From a virus, in IMG/VR virus record IMGVR_UViG_3300036715_002570, positions 86,678-150,677 of that record: a stretch of 64,000 nucleotides of DNA; one strand, 5' to 3'. Numbering within the stretch: the first letter of the stretch is position 1; the number at the start of each line of letters is the position of its first letter. Both the position numbers and the translations under genes were made by a program. Under the pieces are notes generated by a model that saw only the letters and a list, made by a program, of their open reading frames with translations, ran no database searches and was not told the origin of the DNA. This document shows, piece by piece, positions 24,695 through 32,627 of the stretch.

Positions 24695-24904
24695 ATGAAC
24701 CAAATTGCAACACCTGTCATACATCCAATAGCAATAGGAGTGCCTGTGAAGGCACTCCGTCCGTCTTGTGCATGCAAAGGTGCCAAGATGCAACATGTCA
24801 ACGGCAAAGTAATGAAGGTAATCCACAACAATAGTGGATACTGGTACTACTTGACGTCCGGCGTCACAGTCCGAGGTGACTGGATCCAGTCAGTTGGTGA
24901 TTAA
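24695..24904 (+). CDS. Hypothetical protein, 69 aa
   Basis: Contains CAC (RPSCACKGAKM) and a beta-rich C-terminus ending VRGDWIQSVGD. Converges with and overlaps the stop of the leftward operon. Unknown. Confidence 0.65.
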   Translation: MNQIATPVIHPIAIGVPVKALRPSCACKGAKMQHVNGKVMKVIHNNSGYWYYLTSGVTVRGDWIQSVGD

Positions 24905-25170
24905 CTGCTGCTGAGCTTGACAGCGATCCGCTGCACAGATCGGCGCGGAATATGTGTGACAACGCTCGTCTTCGCGTCCCATAGCTGGAATGTCTCCAGC
25001 TCCCCGTCCATAAAACTGGCGATCTCAGCCGCAACGGTGTTGTACACGGTGGCTGGGATTGGTGAGCTGACCAACGGGAGCTGCTCTCCCACGAGGTATA
25101 CATGCACAGCAAACGACTTGCTGTCGTTTGATGCATTTAGGTAGCTATCGAAGTTCTGGAAGTAACTCAT
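24901..25170 (-). CDS. Hypothetical protein, 89 aa
   Basis: Last gene of the leftward micro-operon; ATGA overlap with the gene before. Soluble, beta-rich. Unknown. Confidence 0.7.
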   Translation of the reverse strand: MSYFQNFDSYLNASNDSKSFAVHVYLVGEQLPLVSSPIPATVYNTVAAEIASFMDGELETFQLWDAKTSVVTHIPRRSVQRIAVKLSSS

Positions 25171-25412
25171 GTCGTCGTTTTCCTTTTGACGAGGATCACC
25201 TTTGCCAGGTAAATCCAAATGAACACGTTGACGACTGGCACAAGCAACAAGATCGCAACGGCAATAACCAACGGATGCAACATCGTCTTGCCGTGATCGC
25301 CGTCTACGAAGTCAATGTACGTAAAGTACAGCAAGAACGCGCTCATAATAACGGCTGACAACAGGACGTATCCTGCCGTCATCAATGCCAAACCGTTCCA
25401 TAGTAGATTCAT
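25167..25412 (-). CDS. Small membrane protein, 81 aa
   Basis: Two long hydrophobic helices (MTAGYVLLSAVIMSAFLLYF and PLVIAVAILLLVPVVNVFIW) and a basic C-terminus KRKTTT. Overlaps its neighbours by ATGA on both sides. Confidence 0.75.
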   Translation of the reverse strand: MNLLWNGLALMTAGYVLLSAVIMSAFLLYFTYIDFVDGDHGKTMLHPLVIAVAILLLVPVVNVFIWIYLAKVILVKRKTTT

Positions 25413-26074
25413 GACGGCAGGACCAGTTGATCAACGGATACCCAACGACGATCACCTGATTGGTCAAGTGCTTCAATCAGCACTTGCGCACAACCAAACA
25501 TTCCGTTGTCGATCACTTGCACAATCACATATTGCTTGCCATCGAGGACGACTTGCTCACCGGCAACACCAAGAGCCGGTTTGCCAGCAACAGCGGGTCG
25601 CTCAACGGGGCTGGTTACAACAATCTGGTCATACTGAGCCTGCCCGAAGCAGAACACGTACCAGATGTTGCCATCAGTGCCAAGAATGTGATCAATGAAG
25701 ATCCGCGTCTGCACGTCGTATTCAACAACCTCTTCTGTGTCACTTTGCAGTGCAAACACATACATCGGCCCGTCACCAAATGGCTTCGCTGCCGCTGGCA
25801 GCGTTGGGTTTACGTAGAAGCTCATCTCAATCCGCGGACCAATCTCAGACTGGGGGTCGTCGTGGACCCACACCTTTGACGGTAGGTATCCACGGACGCG
25901 TGGATCGTCAACGGTGAACAACTGCACCTGCACGTTCCGCTCCGGCTCGTATTTGTCGCTAACGATGTCGAAGTGAGTGGACACCTTCGTCCGCTTGAAT
26001 AGCGTGACATCGAGGCGGACAATCTGCATCGTGTGCAGAGCGTGCTGTTGTTCAAACGTCGGTAACTGTGTCAT
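25409..26074 (-). CDS. Hypothetical protein, 221 aa
   Basis: Start ATG 26074 with TTAAGGAAC upstream. Soluble, beta-rich; no motif recognised. Largest product of the leftward cluster. The 100 bp upstream contain a leftward promoter candidate TTGACC...TATAGG (26143-26190 on the reverse strand) and the hairpin CCGCT/AGCGG. Confidence 0.75.
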   Translation of the reverse strand: MTQLPTFEQQHALHTMQIVRLDVTLFKRTKVSTHFDIVSDKYEPERNVQVQLFTVDDPRVRGYLPSKVWVHDDPQSEIGPRIEMSFYVNPTLPAAAKPFGDGPMYVFALQSDTEEVVEYDVQTRIFIDHILGTDGNIWYVFCFGQAQYDQIVVTSPVERPAVAGKPALGVAGEQVVLDGKQYVIVQVIDNGMFGCAQVLIEALDQSGDRRWVSVDQLVLPS

Positions 26075-26182
26075 TTGCTGTTCCTTAACTGGCAGTGCGT
26101 AACATAGCACCGCCCTTTATACGATCCGCCGTACTTATTGCCGCTAGTGCAGCGGTTGTCCTATAGCATCGGTGCAATTCGG

Positions 26183-26284
26183 TCAACAACGTGTTCGCCA
26201 CGTATCGTCGTAATACGACATCTTTCGATCGAACTTGCCGGTTGCAATCCGCAGTAACGCGTCAAAGTAGTCCTTGTTGATCAT
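26183..26284 (-). CDS. Micro-protein, 33 aa
   Basis: ATGA overlap with the preceding gene; MINKDYFDALLRIATGKFDR, then a tail ending in WRTRC. Unknown. Confidence 0.55.
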   Translation of the reverse strand: MINKDYFDALLRIATGKFDRKMSYYDDTWRTRC

Positions 26285-26475
26285 TGCTTGTCCCTGATTA
26301 CGTTTTTGTCGTCGAGCCACGCATGGCACGCATACCATTTGCCGCCAACCCATACCCGTTTGTGCAGATCGCACTTCGGCGTCGGCCGGCCAGTTGTGTT
26401 ATGACCATCTTCTAGGTGGTTGAATTCGATCGGCTCACCCTTTCGCTGGCGGGCCCAAAGTGTCACTGGCTTCAT
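26281..26475 (-). CDS. Small protein with Cys/His cluster, 64 aa
   Basis: PKCDLHKRVWVGGKWYACHAWLD places C, H, C, H in a spacing that could bind zinc. Starts a few bases after the upstream stop. Unknown family. Confidence 0.6.
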   Translation of the reverse strand: MKPVTLWARQRKGEPIEFNHLEDGHNTTGRPTPKCDLHKRVWVGGKWYACHAWLDDKNVIRDKQ

Positions 26476-26476
26476 T

Positions 26477-26626
26477 TCACCACCCACGGCGAACGCCTGC
26501 TCGCTCCTTCATCTTCGCCACCCGGATCCCAACCCACGTCAGGAACACCCAGCTAATCCCGATTGTGACGCCACCACCGCCACCAAGCAGCATTAGGAAG
26601 ATAACGATTTCAATACCTGGACTCAT
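26477..26626 (-). CDS. Small membrane protein, 49 aa
   Basis: Gly-rich hydrophobic segment (IVIFLMLLGGGGGVTIG) and basic tail KMKERAGVRRGW. ATGA overlap upstream. Confidence 0.6.
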   Translation of the reverse strand: MSPGIEIVIFLMLLGGGGGVTIGISWVFLTWVGIRVAKMKERAGVRRGW

Positions 26627-26742
26627 GGTACAATGTTCTCCAAAACGTAGTGAATACCGAGTGGAACTGCAACAACCAACAGTCCCCAAATCACCGGATC
26701 GAACAAGGGGACCGCATGAACGACGGCGCTACCGACCAACAT
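26623..26742 (-). CDS. Small membrane protein, 39 aa
   Basis: One hydrophobic helix (VIWGLLVVAVPLGIHYVL). Starts within the end of the upstream gene (14-base overlap) and ends in an ATGA overlap. Confidence 0.5.
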   Translation of the reverse strand: MLVGSAVVHAVPLFDPVIWGLLVVAVPLGIHYVLENIVP

Positions 26743-26878
26743 TGCGGAAAAACGAAAACGCGCGGCTACCAGTTGCTCCGCCGTAGTTCATGTCAACAAC
26801 AGCCTGGCTGATCACCATCGCAAAAAGCGAATACATCAGCCAGCACATCGCCGGCCCGAACACTGTGTTATCATTCAT
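26729..26878 (-). CDS. Small membrane protein, 49 aa
   Basis: MCWLMYSLFAMVISQAVVDM is a probable membrane helix. Overlaps both neighbours. Confidence 0.5.
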   Translation of the reverse strand: MNDNTVFGPAMCWLMYSLFAMVISQAVVDMNYGGATGSRAFSFFRNVGR

Positions 26879-26973
26879 AGTTGTTCTCCCACACTGTAAC
26901 ATGCCTGCGCCGCAGGTGCAAACGGAGGAAAGTCACTGGGCGGCGGGTAGTCACCAATTGGTTGTGGCGTCAT
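26875..26973 (-). CDS. Pro-rich micro-protein, 32 aa
   Basis: MTPQPIGDYPPPSDFPPFAP followed by a short tail; coding supported by ATGA overlaps at both ends. Confidence 0.5.
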   Translation of the reverse strand: MTPQPIGDYPPPSDFPPFAPAAQACYSVGEQL

Positions 26974-27137
26974 TGCTCTATCTCCTGGTAAATTGTGTCA
27001 ACAATCGCTGCAACAACTTCCAGCTGAAGCATGATCACCGTTTCCCACGCAGCACTGGTTGTCCTCCGGTCCCGTACAATGTTAAGCAGCTGCTCGATCT
27101 CCCGATCAGCCGCATCTAAAGTTTTCTCTGTAATCAT
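26970..27137 (-). CDS. Small helical protein, 55 aa
   Basis: ATG 27137 overlaps the stop of the upstream (frameshifted) gene; an in-frame upstream ATG is less likely. Helical, probably coiled coil (KTLDAADREIEQLLNIVRD). Confidence 0.55.
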   Translation of the reverse strand: MITEKTLDAADREIEQLLNIVRDRRTTSAAWETVIMLQLEVVAAIVDTIYQEIEQ

Positions 27138-27297
27138 GGCATCCAAATCCATTCCAGTAGGCACCCAGCTACACCAGCCAGATTAACCAAGCCAAACCAC
27201 CCAGCCCAGAACGACACGTTCTTGCTGACCCCCCCCCCCCCGGATACGCCCACGTAACCAATCCGATCATCGCTAGCAACGTAAACGTCAGCATCAT
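27134..27297 (-). pseudogene. Small membrane-protein gene disrupted at a C13/G13 tract
   Basis: Reads MMLTFTLLAMIGLVTWAYP, then a run of 13 G (plus-strand C at 27229-27241), then, only if the run had 14 (or 11) bases, VSKNVSFWAGWFGLVNLAGV and a stop that forms the usual ATGA overlap with the next gene. At 13 the frame instead ends early. Length 164 bp is exactly one short of a multiple of three. Phase variation or a homopolymer miscount. Confidence 0.6.
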
Positions 27298-27322
27298 TCG
27301 TATGATCAATTCGCTCGCCAAG

Positions 27323-27547
27323 TCAGTCCCCTGGGTGAGCCGGAACCCCGTCGTGCGGAGCCGGAACCGTAACTACTGTATAACCCGCAATATGATATGT
27401 CAACGAATAGTATAGGGGAGCGTAATCAGTGACGCCCGTAACACCGTACATTCCGCCGGGGAAGTTGTACGCAATTGGTCGTTGCCGGACTGCAACGTGA
27501 CAGCCCGGATTACCCACATAATCTGCGGGGAAGCAGTCGTTCTGCAC
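27323..27547 (-). CDS. Hypothetical protein, 74 aa
   Basis: GTG start, no clear ribosome site. Composition is protein-like (Tyr- and Val-rich, AGYTVVTVPAPHDGVPAHPGD). Likely first gene of the leftward cluster. Confidence 0.4.
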   Translation of the reverse strand: MQNDCFPADYVGNPGCHVAVRQRPIAYNFPGGMYGVTGVTDYAPLYYSLTYHIAGYTVVTVPAPHDGVPAHPGD

Positions 27548-27550
27548 GGG

Positions 27551-27561
27551 TGTTTACTAGT
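27551..27561 (-). repeat. ACTAGTAAACA motif (minus strand)
   Basis: Exact reverse-complement copy of the 11-mer, just upstream of the leftward operon. Confidence 0.5.
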
Positions 27562-27680
27562 AGACATTTGAGCAAAAGTGATCACTCAACTCCGCCACAT
27601 TGTTGCTGATTTTCGCATAATGGGAACCACACCCAAGGGGAGGTAGTTCGTCATTATTGCGTTATATCCGCGTAATCTAC

Positions 27681-27866
27681 CCGTGGTCTCTGTTGATTAG
27701 TGCTGTTTTTAGCCATAATCAACATGATCTACCGGCGGATTATGTGCATAATCAACATGATCTGCACCGTGGTCTCTGTTGATTAGTGCTGTTTTTAGCC
27801 ATAATCAACATGGTCTGCACCGTGGTTACTAGTAAACATTGCTGTTTTAGCAACAATCAACACGGT
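27681..27866. repeat. Three tandem hairpin repeats
   Basis: Units at 27681-27730, 27767-27816 and 27820-27866 begin CCGTGGT and hold a hairpin: TGTTGATTA ... TAATCAACA with an inner GCT/AGC stem around a T4-5 loop. The first two are nearly identical; the third is diverged and contains ACTAGTAAACA (27828-27838). An extra ATAATCAACATGATCT lies between units 1 and 2. The region 27562-28002 has no gene. Confidence 0.7.
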
Positions 27867-27898
27867 TAACCCTATTGTCTCTCGACAATCTATAGGGT
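27866..27898 (+). promoter_or_regulatory. Hairpin promoter-like element
   Basis: AACCCTATTGTC (27868-27879) pairs with GACAAT..ATAGGGTT (27884-27898). TTAACC and TATAGG could serve as -35 and -10 (19-bp spacer). A similar TAACCCTATTGTC...AAGGGTTA occurs at 50695-50726. Confidence 0.45.
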
Positions 27899-28002
27899 TA
27901 TGACCAGTTTACAATCAGTTCTGTGAAAAACAGCATGGCCGATTTTACCGCAGATTCATGCGATTTCGGTGTGTTTTGAACCCGGGGCGAACAGACGTTT
28001 TG

Positions 28003-28191
28003 TCAACGCTTCGTGATCATGAACGTATGGCCGTCGGCAATGAACATCTCACAGACGTTCCTTCCGTCTCGATCATAGAAGTCAACGGTCCAAATGTCAT
28101 CGAACCGCTTGTTTGTGCTGTAAGATTCACCTTAAATGTCGTGTGTAACAAGCGCTCCCGCGCTGAGAACACTGATTTGGTATTTTTGCAT
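28003..28191 (-). pseudogene. Small gene with an in-frame TAA
   Basis: One continuous frame: MQKYQISVLSAGALVTHDI, TAA, then GESYSTNKRFDDIWTVDFYD and on to RDGRNVCEMFIADGHTFMIT. Both halves have coding character and share the frame, so a point mutation (for example TAC to TAA) has interrupted the gene. Family unknown. Confidence 0.5.
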
Positions 28192-28307
28192 TGTTTGTCC
28201 AGTCGTATTAGCGTCCGTTTAAGCAATAATCAACGCATATCTATTGTACATTATTAACCAATTTGACGTCAACGGCTGGTCGGTCACAAGTGACAGTGCG
28301 GGTTTAC

Positions 28308-28364
28308 ACCCACAATATGGGGCTTTCTACCCACAATATGGGTGTTTCCACCCACAATATGGGT
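28308..28364. repeat. Three iterons ACCCACAATATGGGK, 21-bp period
   Basis: Copies at 28308-28322, 28329-28343 and 28350-28364; each has ACCCA/TGGGT arms around CAATA. Two helical turns apart, so one DNA face is presented. Typical for a replication-initiator or repressor binding array. The rest of 28192-28849 has no convincing gene; it includes a leftward promoter candidate (TTGACG at 28610-28615, TATAAT about 28585) and repeat element 1. Confidence 0.75.
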
Positions 28365-28705
28365 GGTTAGCCCCCTGGGGAAAGCACCCACGATTGCCCC
28401 GTTGACCGGCAATAACCGTCGTCTTTGGGCGCTTGCCCCGTTGACCATCGTGTTCTGCCCGCTCATTACGCTCATTCTCACTTATACAGGGCGACCTCTC
28501 AAACTGTAACCAAGTCAACATGTACAAAGAGAACCCGACTTTTCCAAATGTCAACAGGGCAACCAAAAAGTTACACGCATCTGACATTATACATCAAGCG
28601 GTGTACAATCGTCAACTGAGGGTAAAATCCCATGCCAACCACTGCGTTTTGGGTGATACTCTCGGTTGGGATGGTGCGAGTTGCCGGGGGAGAAAAACAG
28701 ATAGG

Positions 28706-28761
28706 TGCTTTCGCCGTCCATCCCCCGTAGCTGCGGTTCGAATCAGTATGTGTATCATAGC
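28706..28761 (+). repeat. T-arm-like repeat element, copy 1
   Basis: 56 bp identical to 29197-29252; related to 37710-37760. Contains GCCGTCCATCC, a small hairpin, GGTTCGAATC (the tRNA T-arm consensus) and ends GTGTATCATAGC. CGGGGGA (28685-28691) and TCCCCCG (28721-28727) pair around it. No tRNA acceptor or anticodon arm is present. Confidence 0.6.
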
Positions 28762-28849
28762 AGGTTCGTGCGGTGGTGGTGATCGGTGGAAACCCTCACG
28801 CTGCAGTGTAGCTGATGCTGTATCATAGAGGCTCCACAACAAGGAGCTA

Positions 28850-29140
28850 ATGATGAAGATGAAGATGAAGATGAAGATGAAGATCAAACCGGAACACTAC
28901 GAGCACCTGCGTGCCGCAGCGGCGGCATACGTTGAGCAGGCTGGCCGCGCCCGCATTGCTGCTTATAAACAGCAGCTCAGCAGCGATCAGCGGGTCAAGG
29001 ATGTCGACATGCGGCTCGGGTGGGATATGCTGCGCGCAACGGTGCCGTATGCATGGGTCTGCGACAACCTGTATCCGTATATCAACGACACTCACATCGA
29101 CATCGCGCTGCGCGCGATCGTCGCTGAGCTGAAGCTGTAA
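28850..29140 (+). CDS. Conserved small phage protein with (ATGAAG)5 start region, 96 aa
   Basis: The first codons are a microsatellite, five ATGAAG units at 28853-28882, giving (MK)n and several alternative starts. The body KIKPEHYEHLRAAAAAYVEQ, GWDMLRATVPYAWVCDNLY and YINDTHIDIALRAIV is a family seen widely in phages and proteobacteria without known function (M.IKPEH...L...., LCD.LY.Y.NDTHI..ALR). AAGGAGC lies before ATG 28850. Confidence 0.8.
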   Translation: MMKMKMKMKMKIKPEHYEHLRAAAAAYVEQAGRARIAAYKQQLSSDQRVKDVDMRLGWDMLRATVPYAWVCDNLYPYINDTHIDIALRAIVAELKL

Positions 29141-29151
29141 CGGCAACCCCA

Positions 29152-29173
29152 GGGGGCGCTCGCGAGCGCCCCC
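29152..29173 (+). terminator. 22-bp GC-rich palindrome after the gene
   Basis: GGGGGCGCTCG and its exact reverse complement; no T-tract. Likely a terminator-like hairpin. It is followed by repeat element 2. The rest of the gap up to 29565 holds a coding-like fragment without a start (VSSYAGAEYYDGVLADRIAF, ending about 29500), probably the end of a lost gene. Confidence 0.5.
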
Positions 29174-29196
29174 GTTGCGATACTGTGACAGACGTC

Positions 29197-29252
29197 TGCT
29201 TTCGCCGTCCATCCCCCGTAGCTGCGGTTCGAATCAGTATGTGTATCATAGC
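29197..29252 (+). repeat. T-arm-like repeat element, copy 2
   Basis: Exact 56-bp copy of 28706-28761; upstream GATACT (29169-29174) could be a -10 box. Confidence 0.6.
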
Positions 29253-29565
29253 TGTGAACGGTGTTGGGGTCAAGCGGAAACAGTAAAAACACCTCACGGT
29301 TTCGCCGGGGTGGTCGGAGTTTCTGCTTGCGCCTTGCTGCAGAAGGAGGCGGCCCTGTAGTGCTGGGACTTCAAAGTGAGGTGCGGTGTTGATCTTAGGC
29401 GGTCCGTTCAGTTTCGTCGTATGCCGGAGCTGAGTACTATGACGGGGTGCTTGCGGATCGAATCGCATTCTCTAGCTTTATATATGACGAGTCGCTGTAA
29501 GACTGCCTATTTACCTCTGTCTGTGGTTGTTAGATACTACGGTACCGACTAAGGAGAGCTGAGAA

Positions 29566-29784
29566 ATGCAAGTCTTGAAAATTACGACCGCACCTGCGAA
29601 CTGCCATACCGAGCAGATCGAGATGGCTGAATTCACCGCTCAAGCGTGCCTGTTGGATGCGTACGGGAACGAGGCAGACGCAGAGCGCAACTGGGACAAC
29701 ATCGTCCATCAGGTGTTCCCCAGCTTCGTCACGTTCAGCACGATCGTCAACGACGAACGCATCACGTACATCGACAAGTTCTGA
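29566..29784 (+). CDS. Hypothetical protein, 72 aa
   Basis: AAGGAGAGC before ATG 29566. Soluble, unknown. Followed at once by the next gene. Confidence 0.7.
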   Translation: MQVLKITTAPANCHTEQIEMAEFTAQACLLDAYGNEADAERNWDNIVHQVFPSFVTFSTIVNDERITYIDKF

Positions 29785-29786
29785 TC

Positions 29787-30192
29787 ATGGCTCTGATTCT
29801 GCACTCTTTTCCCGGCGATGTCAAGCTGGATGACGCCCTGGCCGCGCTGATGATCAAGAAGGCGGAGGAGTACCACTGCTGCCAGAAGCCGGTGACGCTC
29901 GTGCTCGACTACATCCACCAGAAGGAAGACGGCACTCCGCTGTTTCCTGGTGACCGTAAGAAGTGGCACCTGCGGCGACCCGCAGATCGAGCGCGGTGGC
30001 GACGTCAACCGACTGATGGTCGAGAGCTGCCGCTCGATGATGGAGGGCTTGTACGAGGGCTGGATCATCGGCTGGCTGCCGAACCGTGATGCAGCAAAAG
30101 CAAAAGCGAAGGCAGACAAGCTTGCGGAGCGGCGCCGTCAGCGGGGTCACGCTGCAATGATCACCGGCTGGTCGCTCAATCAATTCGATTGA
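29787..30192 (+). pseudogene. Gene split by a frameshift, about 135 codons
   Basis: First frame reads to DGTPLFPGDRK; the neighbouring frame then reads CGDPQIERGGDVNRLMVESC, GWIIGWLPNRDAAKAKAKA and ends at 30190-30192. The two fit end to end with a one-base change near 29955-29985. Total length is one more than a multiple of three. Unknown function. Confidence 0.5.
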
Positions 30193-30197
30193 GCTCG

Positions 30198-30226
30198 TTG
30201 TCTTTTACCCCAATATCAACGATAGT
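30198..30226 (+). promoter_or_regulatory. Promoter of the 30257 gene
   Basis: TTGTCT, 17-bp spacer, GATAGT; ACCCC in the spacer pairs with the GGGGGG just downstream. Confidence 0.6.
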
Positions 30227-30256
30227 AGGGGGGCATCCGTTCAAGGAGAAACCGTC

Positions 30257-30763
30257 ATGCAAGGATTCCAACGAGTCACTGACTTTAGCAAGCCGCACTA
30301 CCTGACGACAAAGGACCGCGTTGTTCGCGAGTACGAAGGCAAGCCGACGGCGTTCCGCGTGCTGTTCATCCGCAAGGGGCGGGACGGCAAGGGCGAAGCG
30401 CTGCTTGGCAGGACCGTTCCCGGTCAGGCGACGAAGATCATCAAGGTGACGGTGCCGGACGTGATCGATGCGGAAGTCGCCAAGCACGTTGAGGTCTGGC
30501 GTCCGACCGGTGAATATGTGCCGCGTGTCGGTGCGACCGAATATGCGGGCGACGTCGAGCCCGCACGCAAGCGGACGAAGCCAGCGGCGGGCGAGAGCAA
30601 GATCGCCAAGTGCAAGGCGTTCTACGCCTTGAACAAGACGCTGTCGCGTGATGCGATGCAGACCGCGTTCGTCGAGCAGTTCGGCTGCACCAAGCAGGGC
30701 GCCGTGACGTACTTCCTCACCTGCCAGCGGGAGCTTGGCGAGCTGGAGAAAGCCCCCAGTTGA
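30257..30763 (+). CDS. Hypothetical protein with C-terminal GA-TYY module, 168 aa
   Basis: CAAGGAG precedes the start. The N-terminal 105 residues are basic and beta-rich. Residues about 115-164 (KCKAFYALNKTLSRDAMQ, FGCTKQGAVTYFLTCQRELG) form the shared module. Function unknown; DNA or RNA binding suits the charge. Confidence 0.75.
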   Translation: MQGFQRVTDFSKPHYLTTKDRVVREYEGKPTAFRVLFIRKGRDGKGEALLGRTVPGQATKIIKVTVPDVIDAEVAKHVEVWRPTGEYVPRVGATEYAGDVEPARKRTKPAAGESKIAKCKAFYALNKTLSRDAMQTAFVEQFGCTKQGAVTYFLTCQRELGELEKAPS

Positions 30764-30816
30764 GGATCGCGGTGATCCAGCGGGATAGTTGGACACCAAC
30801 CACGAGGAGCGTTCAC

Positions 30817-31131
30817 ATGAACATCAACAAGAGCTACACCCGCAGCGTGATGATCGGCCTGCTGCCGAAAGACGCGAACGTTGACGATCTCGACGCGGAA
30901 GACGGGCTGCATCTGCAAGCGGATGCGCATCAGCGACTGCTGACGGGGCTGAACCACATGGGGTTCGCACCGCTGTCGCCGTTGCACTTCACTGGTGAGA
31001 TGAAGCCCGAAGTCGAAGCCGGTCGTTACGGCGACATCGTGCTGCATGCAGCGGGCGTGTTCGGCCTGCGGTTCAGCGTCGATCCGGACGACGAGCACAC
31101 GTACGTGTGGATCTTCTACGACGAGCGTTGA
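30817..31131 (+). CDS. Hypothetical protein, 104 aa
   Basis: ACGAGGAGC before ATG 30817. Contains an acidic stretch (NVDDLDAEDGLHLQADAHQR) and a Trp-rich C-terminus (TYVWIFYDER). Unknown. Confidence 0.7.
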   Translation: MNINKSYTRSVMIGLLPKDANVDDLDAEDGLHLQADAHQRLLTGLNHMGFAPLSPLHFTGEMKPEVEAGRYGDIVLHAAGVFGLRFSVDPDDEHTYVWIFYDER

Positions 31132-31156
31132 CCCTAACTACGTTCGCGTGGATACT
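31128..31156 (+). promoter_or_regulatory. Promoter of the 31189 gene
   Basis: TTGACC, 17-bp spacer, GATACT; the -35 overlaps the previous stop codon. Confidence 0.65.
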
Positions 31157-31188
31157 GGACTCACCATCAACCAACGAGGAGCCTCATA

Positions 31189-31843
31189 GTGGCCAAGACC
31201 AACCTGTACACCGTCGACGTTTCGAAGTACAAAATCGATATCACCAAAATCGAGAAAATCGAAGATGCAGGTGATGACTTCGTCACGCGCGAAGAGCTGA
31301 TGGAGCTGCTCGGCGGAGACTCGGAGCGCTTCTATTATGGCTACCCCAAGCGGGCGTGGCGGTATTCGGTGATCTCCAGTGAGGTCGCTGCATGGAAGAG
31401 CAAGATCAAGGACGGCAGCAAGTCGATCATCATCACTGATGATGATGATCGACGCGCTGCAACAAAGCTACTATTCGGTGTCGGACTACGTCCCCGGAAC
31501 TCAACGCCGTGGCAACAGGCTGTTCATCCATGCTGATCCTGCAGTTCGCACCGTCGCGACCAAGAAGGACTACGGCCACCTGATCAACCGAATCCAGATG
31601 CAACTTAACAAACCGCTGAAGGGTTCGGCCTGTGTGATCGACATCAAGCACGTTTACGACGATTATGCGGGTGTTTTGCAGCTTCTGCAACGACTGATCA
31701 AGTGGGAGGAGATCGAGTGGACGTTCAACCACTACGGAACGACCATCACGACTGCTCCTGAAGAAGTCGACAGGATGAAGCAGATCTGGGACAACCCCAC
31801 GATGTTCGACAAGCAGCCGACCAACAAAGGCAGCCAATCGTGA
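31189..31843 (+). pseudogene. Gene split by a frameshift at a GATGATGATGAT run, about 218 codons
   Basis: GTG 31189 after ACGAGGAG. Frame one is coherent to GSKSIIIT at 31435; frame two reads MIDALQQSYYSVSDYVPGTQ and on to 31843. No ribosome site precedes the second part, so it is one gene interrupted at the repeat (31437-31450). The N-terminal part contains YYGYPKRAWRYSV. Unknown function. Confidence 0.5.
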
Positions 31844-31854
31844 GCCTGCCCCTG

Positions 31855-31882
31855 TTGTCTGTTCACCTTTTCGTTAGATACT
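31855..31882 (+). promoter_or_regulatory. Promoter of the 31934 gene
   Basis: TTGTCT, 16-bp spacer, GATACT, followed by the hairpin ACTGGC ttt GCCAGT in the leader. Confidence 0.55.
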
Positions 31883-31933
31883 GGCTTTGCCAGTTAGGCA
31901 CCCATCCACAACCTTCACACGAGGACACATCAA

Positions 31934-32527
31934 ATGAACACGAACCAAAACGGCATGGCCGTCGCCCTGAAGTCGATCGAATCGAACGTCAACGTCGGCA
32001 TGGACGAAGTCGTCTCGGTGTTCGTCTCGAAGTACGAGACCAACCTGTTCGACACGAAGGACCAACTGCAGTCGCAGATCAAGGCGGACAAGCGCGAAGC
32101 CGACGACCTCGAGAAGGGCCTGATCGCTTCGGTCAAGCGCAGCGACTACGAAGCGACGGTGCCCCATCTCGGCCTGACGTTCACCGTCGACGGTGTGACG
32201 GTCAACTGGAGCGATGACAGCTACCGCACGAGGGGTAAGTCGATCGTCATCGCCATCAAGATGGCCGATCGTGGCGACCGCGACAACCACTCCGCCTACA
32301 CGAAGTCGATGTTCGTGCCGATCAACCAGATCGATCTCGACGAGAAGGCGCGTCTGACCGCGCTGATCGCCGATCTCGAGGGCAAGCTGCTCGAGGTGAT
32401 GGGCAACATCAAGCAAGTCGGTCGCAAGGAACGGCAGATTCGCGGCAAGATCGCCGAGATGAAGCTGGGTCAGTGCGGCATGGCTGCCCTGCTGCAGAAC
32501 GAAGAGCTGCTCAAGCTCGTCGGCTGA
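31934..32527 (+). CDS. Hypothetical protein, 197 aa
   Basis: Helical with likely coiled coils (residues about 45-65 and 140-175), around a beta-rich centre (LGLTFTVDGVTVNWSDDSY). ACGAGGAC upstream. No family recognised. Confidence 0.75.
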   Translation: MNTNQNGMAVALKSIESNVNVGMDEVVSVFVSKYETNLFDTKDQLQSQIKADKREADDLEKGLIASVKRSDYEATVPHLGLTFTVDGVTVNWSDDSYRTRGKSIVIAIKMADRGDRDNHSAYTKSMFVPINQIDLDEKARLTALIADLEGKLLEVMGNIKQVGRKERQIRGKIAEMKLGQCGMAALLQNEELLKLVG

Positions 32528-32538
32528 TCAACGGCGAC

Positions 32539-32601
32539 GGTGTGGGGATAACTCCCCACACCAGCAGTGTTGTCAGTAACCGTGGTCTAAAGGATACTGA
32601 C
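32539..32601 (+). promoter_or_regulatory. Hairpin and inverted-repeat promoter
   Basis: GGTGTGGGG / CCCCACACC (32539-32562) is a terminator-like hairpin. Next, TTGTCA (32570-32575), 17-bp spacer, GATACT (32593-32598); GTCAGTAACC and GGATACTGAC pair across the promoter with one mismatch. Confidence 0.6.
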
Positions 32602-32627
32602 TTCACTGTAACGAACTGGAGAGCGAA

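Noticed and set aside
27681-28364. CRISPR array
   Set aside because: Only three units, variable spacing, unit hairpins unlike CRISPR repeats and no cas genes.
28733-28750. tRNA gene suggested by GGTTCGAATC
   Set aside because: The T-stem pairs poorly and no acceptor or anticodon arm is present at the right distance; kept only as a repeat element.
28612-29468. Leftward frames with a shared peptide
   Set aside because: The identity comes from the 56-bp DNA repeat; no start signals and no conservation at protein level.
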